Positions 1 through 7,481 of a stretch of DNA of 64,000 nucleotides are shown piece by piece (position 1 is the stretch's first letter; the number at the start of each line of letters is the position of its first letter). Position numbers and translations under genes: made by a program. Source of the DNA: Thiomicrospira sp. WB1 (lineage in GTDB: Bacteria; Pseudomonadota; Gammaproteobacteria; Thiomicrospirales; Thiomicrospiraceae); NCBI RefSeq assembly GCF_001507535.1, contig NZ_LQBN01000001.1, positions 124,001 through 188,000 of the forward strand, given 5' to 3'. The notes under the pieces are model-generated. The model was not told the origin of the DNA. It worked only from the letters and a program-made list of their open reading frames with translations, and made no database searches.

Positions 1-479
1 GCTTTGGCGGAAATGCTGGCGGCTTCCGCCTGGTCCAATTCGGCTTGTGAAATCAGGTTTTTTTGCTGCATGTCCTGCTTTCGCCGGTAATCCGCCAGCG
101 CATTCTGGCGTTGGGCTTGGGCTTGCAAACGCTGTGCTTGCGCCTGTTCCAGAGCGGTCTGATAGGGCGCGCGTTCAATCTGAAACAGCGTCTGACCCTG
201 GACCACTTTTTCCCCTTCGTCAAACAGGCGGGCCTTTAGAAACCCTTCAATGCGTGCGCGCAGGGCGACGCTCTCGATCGGTTCCACTCGCCCCAGTAAA
301 CGATGCGTCTGGGTGGGCGAAGCGGTTTGAACGGTCATTACCGTGACCGCCGTGGTTTGACCATCGCTCGGTTCGTTCGCGCTGGCCGCGGGCCCGGCGG
401 CCCATGTCAGGGTAAAAAGGACCAGGCCTGGTAAAAAATGGACAAGGCGCATGAGGCGATCGGATAGGTTGCGGCGCAT
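1..479 (-). CDS. RND efflux periplasmic adaptor (HlyD/MexA family), 3' part outside window
   Basis: The minus-strand frame is open from an ATG at 479 to the left edge, giving 159 residues of an unfinished gene. It begins with a basic n-region and a hydrophobic stretch typical of a Sec signal peptide (about residues 1-34, ending near AAGPAAS). Next comes a membrane-fusion-protein beta-barrel/lipoyl start, with IEGFL, VVQGQTLFQIE and an A/Q-rich coiled-coil hairpin (about residues 110-150). Proteins of this family bridge an inner-membrane RND pump and an outer-membrane channel; the pump would lie to the left, outside the window. A copy of the 12-bp palindrome lies in the signal-peptide codons (LPGLV). 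The family assignment is firm and the substrate is unknown. Confidence 0.82.
   Translation of the reverse strand, partial: MRRNLSDRLMRLVHFLPGLVLFTLTWAAGPAASANEPSDGQTTAVTVMTVQTASPTQTHRLLGRVEPIESVALRARIEGFLKARLFDEGEKVVQGQTLFQIERAPYQTALEQAQAQRLQAQAQRQNALADYRRKQDMQQKNLISQAELDQAEAASISAK
421..432. repeat. Dispersed palindrome ACCAGGCCTGGT, copy 1
   Basis: Exact 12-bp copy inside the signal-peptide codons of the RND adaptor. The plus strand continues with an A-tract (TAAAAAATGG). It encodes LPGLV on the minus strand. Confidence 0.9.
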
Positions 480-618
480 GGTCTCTCCCAAGATCAGACA
501 ATCAACCTCATTGTAGGGCAGTTTGCGGGAAGAGACCAGATTCGGATGTGACTTTGTTGTCACAAGGCGGCTTCATGGCTGCGTTTCAGTGCGTTATCTG
601 GTAAAAAGAGTTGCACTG

Positions 619-1035
619 ATGCTTCATACGAGGGTGACGAGGGTGATTGGGAAAGCATTAATCATTTGGCTGGGACTGCTTGGGATCGCGATCCTCAATG
701 GCGCGCTTCGTGAGGGGGTATGGGCACCCATGCTGGGTGAGGTGGCGGCCAATCTGATCAGCGGATTGATGCTTGCGGGGCTGATTTTGGGGGTGGCGTA
801 TTATTCCCTTCCCTGGCTGGCGGTGACAAGTTTTGCGCACTATGGATGGATCGGCGCATTGTGGGGCCTTCTGACCGGGCTGTTTGAAGGGGCGATGATC
901 CATTGGCAGGGTCGGATCGAGGAGGATGCTTGGGCGGCGATGACGTTTGAGCAGGGAAATCTCTGGCCTTTGATCTGGCTGGTGACGTGCCTGGCCCCGG
1001 TGTTGGCGGCTCTAGGACGCAGACGATTCGGATAG
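619..1035 (+). CDS. Small four-helix membrane protein of unknown function
   Basis: This 138-residue protein is read from the ATG at 619; an upstream in-frame start at 523 would add 32 mostly polar residues and is less likely. It shows about four hydrophobic segments (roughly residues 11-28, 40-64, 72-90 and 115-132) with a conserved-looking NGALRE ... GE ... N-ISG pattern between helices 1 and 2. I recall similar short membrane proteins annotated only as hypothetical in proteobacteria. Its 3' end overlaps the convergent recF end by 24 bp. It sits where gyrB usually follows recF. No function can be assigned. Confidence 0.6.
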   Translation: MLHTRVTRVIGKALIIWLGLLGIAILNGALREGVWAPMLGEVAANLISGLMLAGLILGVAYYSLPWLAVTSFAHYGWIGALWGLLTGLFEGAMIHWQGRIEEDAWAAMTFEQGNLWPLIWLVTCLAPVLAALGRRRFG

Positions 1036-2124
1036 GGGGTGCAGTTGACCGTTTTCAATGCACCAGGCCTGATAGTCGGTTTGGTCGCGAGCGGTCTCGG
1101 GGATCAGATTGAGGCTGGTGGTGGTCAGCAGAGATTGAATGCCCAGCTCCTGGAGCAGAGTCAGCAGGGTCTGGCGATGATGCGCATCCAGTTCGGCCGG
1201 AAGGTCGTCGATCAACATGATCACCGTCTGGCCGCTCAGTTTTTCGTAAAGGGCGGCCTGGGCCAGCAGCAACGCGCAGACAAACAGCTTTTGCTGACCG
1301 CGGGATAAGGCCATCTGGGCGTCCATTTTATCAAAGCGAAACCGCATGTCGGCACGATGGGCACCATATTGGGTAAAGCCTTGTTTTCGATCTTTTTCCA
1401 GATGGCTTTGCAGCGCCTGGCCAAAATCGGGTTGGGCCTGAGGCCAACCGGGGCGGAAGCTGACTTGCGGCGGCGCGGACAGTTCCGGCATAAGGGCTTG
1501 GCAATAGGTTTCCAGAAAGGGCGTCAGGGCGTGGATGTAGTCATGTCGCAGACTGTGCAGGCGATCATTGGCCGCCAGCAGTTGTGCGTCCCATAACTGG
1601 ACCTGGTCGGCGGGCAGTTGTTGACGCAGGGCGCGGTTGCGTTGTTTCAGTGCGCGCTGGTAAAGACGCCAGTGTTGCATGAAATCGGTCTGAGCATGAA
1701 AGCAGCCCCAGTCCAGATAATGACGGCGTGCTTTGGGGCCTTCTTCCAGTAGGCGGTGGCTTTCCGGCGTGAGCAACTGAATGGGCAGGGTGGCGGCCAT
1801 TTCGGCCTGCGTGCGAATGGTGTCGCCGTTGATGCGCACTCGCACCTGTCCGTCCTGCTGGCGACTCAGGCCCAGACGGTGGCGCTGGGTGCCCTGTTCG
1901 ACTTCACAGAAAATCACCAGGCCTGGTTGCTGGTGCTGAATCAGTTGGCGCGGTTGGGCCGTACGGAACGAGCGGCCTGACGCCAGGGTCCACAGGGCTT
2001 CGATCACCGCGGTCTTGCCCGCTGCGTTGTCACCGGCGATCACATTGATGCCGGCGCCAAAGCTCAGATGGGCCTGATCGATGTTACGAAAGTGCTGCAG
2101 CTGGAGATTGACCAGTCGTGACAA
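1012..2124 (-). CDS. recF: DNA replication and repair protein RecF
   Basis: RecF is an SMC-like ATPase that loads RecA at single-strand gaps with RecO and RecR. The 370-residue product carries a Walker A motif GDNAAGKT near residue 31 and a Walker B/D-loop stretch LIDDLPAELD near residue 306, and the length matches the family. The start is a TTG at 2124 with a GAGG Shine-Dalgarno 8 bp upstream. No ATG gives a better N-terminus, and MSRLVNLQLQHFRN aligns with the usual RecF start. It follows dnaN by 22 bp in the same operon. Two palindrome copies fall inside it (1062, degenerate, encoding YQAW; 1916, exact, encoding QPGLV). Downstream is not gyrB, which is unusual. Confidence 0.97.
   Translation of the reverse strand: MSRLVNLQLQHFRNIDQAHLSFGAGINVIAGDNAAGKTAVIEALWTLASGRSFRTAQPRQLIQHQQPGLVIFCEVEQGTQRHRLGLSRQQDGQVRVRINGDTIRTQAEMAATLPIQLLTPESHRLLEEGPKARRHYLDWGCFHAQTDFMQHWRLYQRALKQRNRALRQQLPADQVQLWDAQLLAANDRLHSLRHDYIHALTPFLETYCQALMPELSAPPQVSFRPGWPQAQPDFGQALQSHLEKDRKQGFTQYGAHRADMRFRFDKMDAQMALSRGQQKLFVCALLLAQAALYEKLSGQTVIMLIDDLPAELDAHHRQTLLTLLQELGIQSLLTTTSLNLIPETARDQTDYQAWCIENGQLHPLSESSAS
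1062..1073. repeat. Dispersed palindrome, degenerate copy (11/12)
   Basis: ACCAGGCCTGAT within recF, encoding YQAW near the C-terminus. One base differs from the consensus palindrome. Confidence 0.6.
1916..1927. repeat. Dispersed palindrome ACCAGGCCTGGT, copy 2
   Basis: Exact copy in recF, preceded on the plus strand by AAAATC, the same left flank seen at 13030 and 47457. It encodes QPGLV on the minus strand. Confidence 0.9.
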
Positions 2125-2146
2125 GCGTGTGCCTCAGTGGGCCGAA

Positions 2147-3253
2147 CTAAAGACGCATCGGCATGATCACATGCTGACAATGGCAGCCGTCGGTTTCCAT
2201 TTCGATCATGCAACTGCTGTTGGCGTCTTTCATATGCAGGGTCACCTGTTCCTGGTGCATGGCATTGATGACATCCAGCAGATAATTGACGTTGAAACCG
2301 ATTTCCATCTCCGGCCCCTGATAATCAAGGGTCATGTCTTCGTGCGATTCATCCTGCTCCGAGTTCTGGGCGTGCACGGCGATCAAGTTGGCTTTGAGTG
2401 CCAGACGAATGCCTTTAAATTTATCATTGGACAAGATCGCGGCCCGCTGTAACAGGCTGCGCAGCAGTTCACGCTGGGCGGTGGCCAACTGATCGTTGTG
2501 TTGCGGCAGAACGCGTTTGTAATCGGGGAAACGACCATCGACCAGTTTGCAGGTAAAGACCGTGTCTTCCATCTGCACGGTCAGGTAGTTTTTGGCCAGC
2601 GCAAACGCCACCAGGGTTTCGTCGTCGCCAATGAGTTTTTGCAGTTCCATGACCCCTTTACGCGGCAGGATGGCCTGAGTCGCTGTCAGGCCTTCGGTTT
2701 CCAGCTGAGTGGAGCAGGTGGACAGTCGATGTCCGTCGGTGGCGACCACACGCAGCGTCTGATCACTGATGTCGAACAGCATGCCGTTCAGATAGAAACG
2801 AACGTCCTGATGCGCCATGGCAAAAGCGGTGTGGGCGATCAGTTGTTTGAGCTGGTGCTGTTGCAGAGAAAACGACAGTTCGGTCTGGGTCAGATCAATC
2901 GTCGGGAAATCCTCGGCCGGCAGCGTGGAGAGTTTAAAGCGCGAGCGTCCGGCCGAAAGCTGGCAACGGGTTTGTTCGAAGTCAAGGGTGACCAGCACGC
3001 CATCGGGCAGAGAGCGCACAATGCTGATCAGTTTCATCGCCGGCAGTGTGGTCTGGAAATCGCCATCACTGGTTTCGATCTCGGTGGTGGCACGGGTTTC
3101 GATTTCCAGGTCAGACGCGGTGACGGTGAGTGTGTTCTGGGTGATCTGGAACAGAAGGTTGGCCAGCACCGGCATTGTCTGGCGTTTTTCGACCACGCCG
3201 CCGACGGTTTGCAACGCTGAAAGTAAATTTTCGCGGGACAGGGAGAATTTCAT
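2147..3253 (-). CDS. dnaN: DNA polymerase III beta sliding clamp
   Basis: The beta clamp encircles DNA and tethers polymerase III; the family has three similar domains and about 366 residues, and this product has 368. The start is the ATG at 3253 with AAAGG about 10 bp upstream. An in-frame TTG two codons earlier is not needed, because MKFSLSRE matches the family N-terminus. Recognisable signatures include ATDGHRLS in the middle domain and the C-terminal VIMPMRL, which closes the protein as in other clamps. It lies between dnaA and recF, the standard dnaA-dnaN-recF order. Confidence 0.97.
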   Translation of the reverse strand: MKFSLSRENLLSALQTVGGVVEKRQTMPVLANLLFQITQNTLTVTASDLEIETRATTEIETSDGDFQTTLPAMKLISIVRSLPDGVLVTLDFEQTRCQLSAGRSRFKLSTLPAEDFPTIDLTQTELSFSLQQHQLKQLIAHTAFAMAHQDVRFYLNGMLFDISDQTLRVVATDGHRLSTCSTQLETEGLTATQAILPRKGVMELQKLIGDDETLVAFALAKNYLTVQMEDTVFTCKLVDGRFPDYKRVLPQHNDQLATAQRELLRSLLQRAAILSNDKFKGIRLALKANLIAVHAQNSEQDESHEDMTLDYQGPEMEIGFNVNYLLDVINAMHQEQVTLHMKDANSSCMIEMETDGCHCQHVIMPMRL

Positions 3254-3363
3254 GAGCAATACCTTTGTGCAGTTTGGGTCACAATGTTATTCGCCATTAT
3301 GCCAAGAATTCGGAATGGCTTCTACAGACCTTTTGTGAATTTTTAACGACCGCTGATTGACGC

Positions 3364-4824
3364 TTAGTTGGTGATGATTCGGATCAATGTCTGCCAGTCT
3401 TCGCCCAGCTGATGGTCGGTTTCGGTCAATTCTTTGATCTTTTTGATCGCATGCAGAACCGTGGTGTGATCACGTCCGCCGAAGGCATCGCCGATTTCCG
3501 GCAAGCTGTGCTGGGTCAGTTCTTTGGCAATGGCCATCGCCATCTGGCGGGGCCGGGCGATGTTGCGCGTGCGGCGCTTGGATAAAATGTCCGCCACCCG
3601 GATTTTGTAATAGTCGGCCACGGTTTTTTGAATGTTTTCCAGTGTGACCATTTTCTGTTGTAGTGCCAGCAGATCCTTGAGGGCCTCTTTCGCCAGGCTG
3701 ACGGTGATGGCCTGCTGGGTAAACTGGGCAAAGGCGCCCACCCGTTTCAGTGCCCCTTCCAGGTCACGGACATTGCCACGCAAGCGTTTGGCGATGAAAA
3801 ACGCCACATCGTCGGACAGCAGAAAGCCAAATTCGTGGGCTTTTTTCAGCAGAATGGCCACACGCATTTCAAATTCCGGCGGTTCAACCGCCACCGTCAG
3901 GCCCCAGCCGAAACGCGATTTCAAGCGGTCTTCCAGCCCTTCGACTTCTTTGGGAAAACGGTCACTGGTCAAAATGACCTGCTTGTTGCCTTCGAGCAGG
4001 GTGTTAAAGGTATGAAAGAACTCTTCCTGCGATTGTTCTTTGTTGGCAAAAAATTGAATGTCATCGATCAATAAGGCGTCCAAAGAGCGGTAAAAACGTT
4101 TGAATGACTCGATTTTTTTATGGCGCAGGGCATTGACCATGTCCGCCACGAAACGTTCCGAGTGAAGGTACACCACCCGAGCCTGAGGGTTGCGTTTCAT
4201 TAAGAGGTTGCCGATGGCATGCATCAAGTGGGTTTTCCCCAGACCGGAGCCGCCATAAATGAAAAACGGGTTGTAACCGCCACCCGGGTTGTCCGCCACC
4301 TGGTGTGCGGCCGCGGCGGCAAGCTGGTTGGCCTTGCCTTCGACAAAGGTTTCAAACGTAAAGTGTGTGTTGAGATTGTGCTTGATCCCGGACGGTTCCT
4401 GGCTGGCTTCGTCGGGATTGGACCGTTCCTGATAGGTGGCCTGTTGAGAGGAGGTTGCTGAGGTGTCTGAATCAGCCGGTCGGTGTGAAAAATCCGCCAG
4501 AGGGCCGGTTGCCTGCTGGGCATGCGGACGCGTGGGGTCGACCTCCTCAATCCGGTCAATGGCGTAATCGCCAATTTCCAGAGAGACCCTTGGCGTATTG
4601 GCCGGTGCCACCTGTTGCACGGCTTGCTCGATTTGATCGATGAGTTTGTCATTGACCCAGTCATAGATGAACCCTGAGGGCGCAATCAGTCGCAGCGTCT
4701 GGTCGGATTCAATGGCTTCCAGCGGACGTATCCAGGTCAAAAACTGGACATTGCTTAATCCGGATTCCAGATGTTTCAGTGCTTGGGGCCACAAAACCGT
4801 GCTCAAAAGGTCACCTCGGTTCAT
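3364..4824 (-). CDS. dnaA: Chromosomal replication initiator DnaA
   Basis: DnaA binds 9-bp DnaA boxes in oriC, opens the duplex and helps load DnaB. The protein shows domain I ([13 protein letters not shown]), a polar S/T/Q/P-rich linker, and an AAA+ core with Walker [14 protein letters not shown] and Walker [10 protein letters not shown]. It ends with the domain IV DNA-binding signature [16 protein letters not shown] prefer the ATG at 4824 (486 residues) because domain I then begins at once, as in relatives. An ATG at 4884 would add 20 residues (506 in all). Neither start has a clear Shine-Dalgarno. The upstream DnaA boxes suggest autoregulation. Confidence 0.97.
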   Translation of the reverse strand: MNRGDLLSTVLWPQALKHLESGLSNVQFLTWIRPLEAIESDQTLRLIAPSGFIYDWVNDKLIDQIEQAVQQVAPANTPRVSLEIGDYAIDRIEEVDPTRPHAQQATGPLADFSHRPADSDTSATSSQQATYQERSNPDEASQEPSGIKHNLNTHFTFETFVEGKANQLAAAAAHQVADNPGGGYNPFFIYGGSGLGKTHLMHAIGNLLMKRNPQARVVYLHSERFVADMVNALRHKKIESFKRFYRSLDALLIDDIQFFANKEQSQEEFFHTFNTLLEGNKQVILTSDRFPKEVEGLEDRLKSRFGWGLTVAVEPPEFEMRVAILLKKAHEFGFLLSDDVAFFIAKRLRGNVRDLEGALKRVGAFAQFTQQAITVSLAKEALKDLLALQQKMVTLENIQKTVADYYKIRVADILSKRRTRNIARPRQMAMAIAKELTQHSLPEIGDAFGGRDHTTVLHAIKKIKELTETDHQLGEDWQTLIRIITN

Positions 4825-4973
4825 ATCAGTAAGGGGTGGATCAACTTCGCCAGAGGCCGGTCCGATTGCATTTTCTGGGCACATTTTGCATGGCCATTGC
4901 CCGTGACAGGCCTGATGGGTCGCTGGCGAAAAGGAATTATACGACTGAAGCCGGTGTCCGCCTAGAGGGGGGT

Positions 4974-4982
4974 TGTGGATAA
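4974..4982 (-). promoter_or_regulatory. DnaA box 1
   Basis: TGTGGATAA on the plus strand is the exact complement of the TTATCCACA consensus. Confidence 0.8.
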
Positions 4983-4997
4983 GTTGGGGACAAAGTC

Positions 4998-5006
4998 TGT
5001 GGATAA
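4998..5006 (-). promoter_or_regulatory. DnaA box 2
   Basis: Second exact TGTGGATAA, in the same orientation and 24 bp from box 1. Confidence 0.8.
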
Positions 5007-5179
5007 GGTTGGTTAGGTTGGAAGTAACTGTTTGAATTGATGAGGTTCTTTACACAAATTAAAATTCTTTCATAAAAAAAGTTCATGGGGGCCTTTGTCT
5101 GATTTGCGCAGGCGCTTGTAGGACCAGGACCGAGGCCAGGATCAGGTAGCTGATCCGTCAATTCGCTTCGCCGCGGCCA

Positions 5180-5974
5180 TCACAGCCAAAACATTTTGAT
5201 GGCAAGCACAATCAGCAGCAACGCAAACACCCGTTTGAGGGTCTTTACCGGCAGGCGATGTGTCAGCGTGGCCCCGACCGGCGCGGTAAAAAAGCTGGCT
5301 GCCACGATACCCAAAAACGCCGGCCAGTAAATATAACCGGTCGACCCGTCGGGTAAGCCGGTGGTTTGAAAGCCGCTGAACATGAATCCCAAAGTACCCG
5401 CTGCGGCAATGGGCAAGCTCAAAGCGGAGGACGTGGCAATGGCCTGGGGCATGCGCACGTTGTGCCACATCATATAAGGCGTATTCAATGCGCCGCCGCC
5501 AATGCCGACCAGGGACGAGAGGCTGCCAATGACCGTGCCCGCACTGAAGCGACCCACGGCCCCTGGCATGTCACGGTGCGGGTCGGGTTGCAGGTCGAGC
5601 AATAACTTCAAGGCAATGGCGACTTCGATCAGGGCAAACACCTTCGCCAGCAGGGAGGCATTCATAAAATGCGCCAGCCAGCCGCCGAGCAGGCCGCCCA
5701 GGAAAATGCCGGGCGCCAGCGTGCGAAACAGGTCCCAGCGGACCGCTTCGTGCTGTTGATGTTTGCGCACCGATGCGGCAGAGGTGATGAAAATGGTGGC
5801 CAAAGAGGTGCCGATGGCCAGATGAACCACATAAGGGGTGTCGAGGAACCAGACAAAAGCGGAGGTGAGAATCGGCACGATGATTAAACCGCCGCCAATG
5901 CCCAGCAAGCCGGCAAAAAAACCAGCCACCACTCCAGTGAGCACATACACACTTAGCTCAATCAACCACTCCAT
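5180..5974 (-). CDS. TSUP (TauE/SafE) family membrane permease
   Basis: The 264-residue integral membrane protein has about eight hydrophobic segments in two related halves. Each half carries the family's glycine-rich motif (GLLGIGGGLIIVP near residue 22 and GIGGGALNTPYM near residue 155). Members export or import sulfite, sulfonates, sulfoacetate or other organic anions; the substrate cannot be read from sequence. It lies alone between oriC and the MGMT gene, in a position that separates dnaA from rpmH. The start is the ATG at 5974 (MEWLIELS). Confidence 0.85.
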   Translation of the reverse strand: MEWLIELSVYVLTGVVAGFFAGLLGIGGGLIIVPILTSAFVWFLDTPYVVHLAIGTSLATIFITSAASVRKHQQHEAVRWDLFRTLAPGIFLGGLLGGWLAHFMNASLLAKVFALIEVAIALKLLLDLQPDPHRDMPGAVGRFSAGTVIGSLSSLVGIGGGALNTPYMMWHNVRMPQAIATSSALSLPIAAAGTLGFMFSGFQTTGLPDGSTGYIYWPAFLGIVAASFFTAPVGATLTHRLPVKTLKRVFALLLIVLAIKMFWL

Positions 5975-6334
5975 GACACACCTGCTATTTCGTCTGTTCT
6001 GTGCATTGTAACGGACCTTGTTGTTGACTCGAATATTTCACAAATTTGCACCGACCTTGCTTGTTCCTTGATCCCACAAGAAATATTTTCTCAGTCGGTC
6101 GTAATCATAAATACGACGCTTCTTCGAAAATTTCCTTGTGAAACGAAGAACTCGACGCCCGAAGGGGTAAGTCGAGAAACCAAGGCACTGTGCAATCTCA
6201 GCACAAATTCATGAATCGAAGAAACCGAAGGTAAACATTCGGGTTGAAAAAATGATTTCGAGATAACAGGAAAAGACGGGCGTGGAACGCGTTATAATGC
6301 CTGTTTCGGCCTGGGATTGGACAGGAGAAAGCAG
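5975..6334. other. Hairpin-rich intergenic region, possible structured RNA
   Basis: No open frame is convincing in this 360-bp gap. Between 6098 and 6242 lie successive short inverted repeats: 6098-6103/6112-6117 (GTCGTA), 6120-6126/6144-6150 (TTCTTCG), 6151-6156/6171-6176 (CTCGAC, with an inner CCC-GAA-GGG), 6189-6193/6201-6205 (TGTGC) and 6225-6229/6238-6242 (CCGAA). The clustering suggests a structured RNA or multi-hairpin leader, but no known family was recognised and no clear terminator follows. A TATAAT at 6293 probably serves the downstream gene. Confidence 0.35.
6293..6298 (+). promoter_or_regulatory. Likely -10 element of the MGMT-family gene
   Basis: TATAAT lies 37 bp before the ATG at 6335. 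No good -35 hexamer is visible at the right distance. Confidence 0.45.
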
Positions 6335-6634
6335 ATGGACTGGGCACAGCGGGTTTACGCATTGGTTCGCCAAGTGCCGCAAGGCAAGGTGACCACGTAT
6401 AAAGCGTTGGCGGAGGCGCTTGGTTGTCAAGCCTACCAAGCGGTCGGACAGGCTTTGCACCGAAATCCGACGCCGGACACTGTGCCCTGTCACCGCGTGG
6501 TCAAAACGGACGGTGCTTTGGGCGGCTATGCCTGGGGTGTGGCGCAAAAGCGAGCGTTGCTGGCAGCGGAGGGCATCGTGTTCGAGACACCGGATCGGGT
6601 GGATCTCGAACAATGTTTTTACCAGGCCTGGTGA
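6335..6634 (+). CDS. Single-domain MGMT-family DNA alkyltransferase-like protein
   Basis: The 99-residue protein corresponds to the DNA-binding/active-site domain of O6-alkylguanine-DNA alkyltransferases (PF01035). It has GKVTTYKALAEALG, the helix-turn-helix region, and the acceptor-cysteine motif VPCHRVV at about residues 53-59. Because the cysteine is kept, it may be a minimal alkyltransferase. Alkyltransferase-like (ATL) proteins of similar size have Trp there and only flag lesions for excision repair. The start is the ATG at 6335 behind AGGAGA; a TTG at 6317 is in frame but unnecessary. The final codons YQAW and stop lie in a copy of the dispersed palindrome. Confidence 0.85.
   Translation: MDWAQRVYALVRQVPQGKVTTYKALAEALGCQAYQAVGQALHRNPTPDTVPCHRVVKTDGALGGYAWGVAQKRALLAAEGIVFETPDRVDLEQCFYQAW
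6621..6632. repeat. Dispersed palindrome ACCAGGCCTGGT, copy 3
   Basis: Exact copy overlapping the stop codon of the MGMT gene (encodes YQAW then TGA). The A-tract is on the minus strand (GGTAAAAAC). Confidence 0.9.
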
Positions 6635-6696
6635 ACCGAACCGGGCCGTGTAGGCTCACGGGCCGAGCGCCTGCAAAAATCCAATGCGATAAGACC

Positions 6697-6725
6697 TTGT
6701 TTTCGCGTGTCTTATTCCTTATAAT
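6697..6725 (+). promoter_or_regulatory. rpmH promoter
   Basis: TTGTTT (6697-6702) and TATAAT (6720-6725) are separated by exactly 17 bp. This predicts transcription starting near 6732, about 95 bp before rpmH. Confidence 0.7.
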
Positions 6726-6826
6726 GCCGCGTTCTTTACAAAATTCTAGAGAATCGATGTCGATCGCTGTGGCAGCGGACCGATTTTCTGTGCATCCAAC
6801 GGTAGACAGCAACAAGGAATTCAATC

Positions 6827-6961
6827 ATGAAACGTACTTTTCAACCCAGCGTACTCAAGCGTGCTCGCACTCATGGTTTCCGTGCCCGTATGGCGACCAA
6901 GAACGGTCGTAAAATCATCGCTGCACGTCGTGCCAAGGGCCGCAAGCGCCTGACCCCTTAA
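6827..6961 (+). CDS. rpmH: 50S ribosomal protein L34
   Basis: The 44-residue, highly basic protein begins [14 protein letters not shown] and contains [14 protein letters not shown], the standard L34 signature. An AAGGA-type ribosome binding site lies just upstream. It is the first gene of the conserved rpmH-rnpA-yidC group. The usual position next to dnaA is interrupted here by the TSUP and MGMT genes. Confidence 0.98.
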   Translation: MKRTFQPSVLKRARTHGFRARMATKNGRKIIAARRAKGRKRLTP

Positions 6962-7006
6962 GTTTTTCTGGCCGGTTTGACGTCATTGGCTGTTTCAAGC
7001 AATGCC

Positions 7007-7447
7007 ATGCGTACCCGCGCCAATGCCTCCGATGGACCAGCCAGCGCCGCTCGGCCTGAGCCATTGGAGGCATCCTCTCATGCCTTCCCCAAATCCGTTC
7101 GTCTGACCACGCCGGCCGATTACCAGGCGGTCTTTGCCGATGCCTCCAAGTTTGCCAATCGTCACTGGACCTTCATTGTTCGGGTTAATCATCACTCACT
7201 CCCCCGTTTGGGTCTGGCGATATCCAAAAAGCAGTTGCCCAAGGCTGTCTGTCGCAATCGGGTAAAAAGATTGGCCCGAGAAGTATTTCGTCAACAAAAA
7301 TCGAGCCTGAGCGGGTATGATATTGTGGTTTTGGGGCGACGCGGCATGACTGAGCATGATAACGCGACCCTGATCAAAAGTTTTGAACATCTGGTGCGGA
7401 AAATTCGGCGCAGTGGCCTGAAGGACGCTTCCGCATCCGATTCGTGA
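7007..7447 (+). CDS. rnpA: Ribonuclease P protein component
   Basis: RnpA is the protein cofactor of RNase P, which matures tRNA 5' ends. The core runs from about residue 30 (FPKSVRLTTPADYQAVF) through the diagnostic RNR box in KAVCRNRVKRLARE. The reading frame extends about 30 residues upstream of the usual start, with a low-complexity S/A/P segment. I chose the ATG at 7007 (146 residues). A TTG at 6977 would give 156, and a shorter form is possible but has no start codon near the core. No clear ribosome binding site decides this. It lies 45 bp after rpmH. Confidence 0.93.
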   Translation: MRTRANASDGPASAARPEPLEASSHAFPKSVRLTTPADYQAVFADASKFANRHWTFIVRVNHHSLPRLGLAISKKQLPKAVCRNRVKRLAREVFRQQKSSLSGYDIVVLGRRGMTEHDNATLIKSFEHLVRKIRRSGLKDASASDS

Positions 7448-7481
7448 ATCGAATGGACGCAATCAACCAGGAAATTACCGC

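Larger units (their letters stand above)
4885..5179. other. Probable replication origin (oriC) / dnaA upstream region
   Basis: This 295-bp gene-free stretch upstream of dnaA holds two perfect consensus DnaA boxes (TGTGGATAA, minus-strand TTATCCACA) 24 bp apart. An A+T-rich tract follows at about 5030-5092 that could be a duplex-unwinding element. No other gap in the window has a perfect DnaA box. Only two perfect boxes are visible, fewer than in a typical oriC, so the segment could alternatively be just an autoregulated dnaA promoter. Confidence 0.6.
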
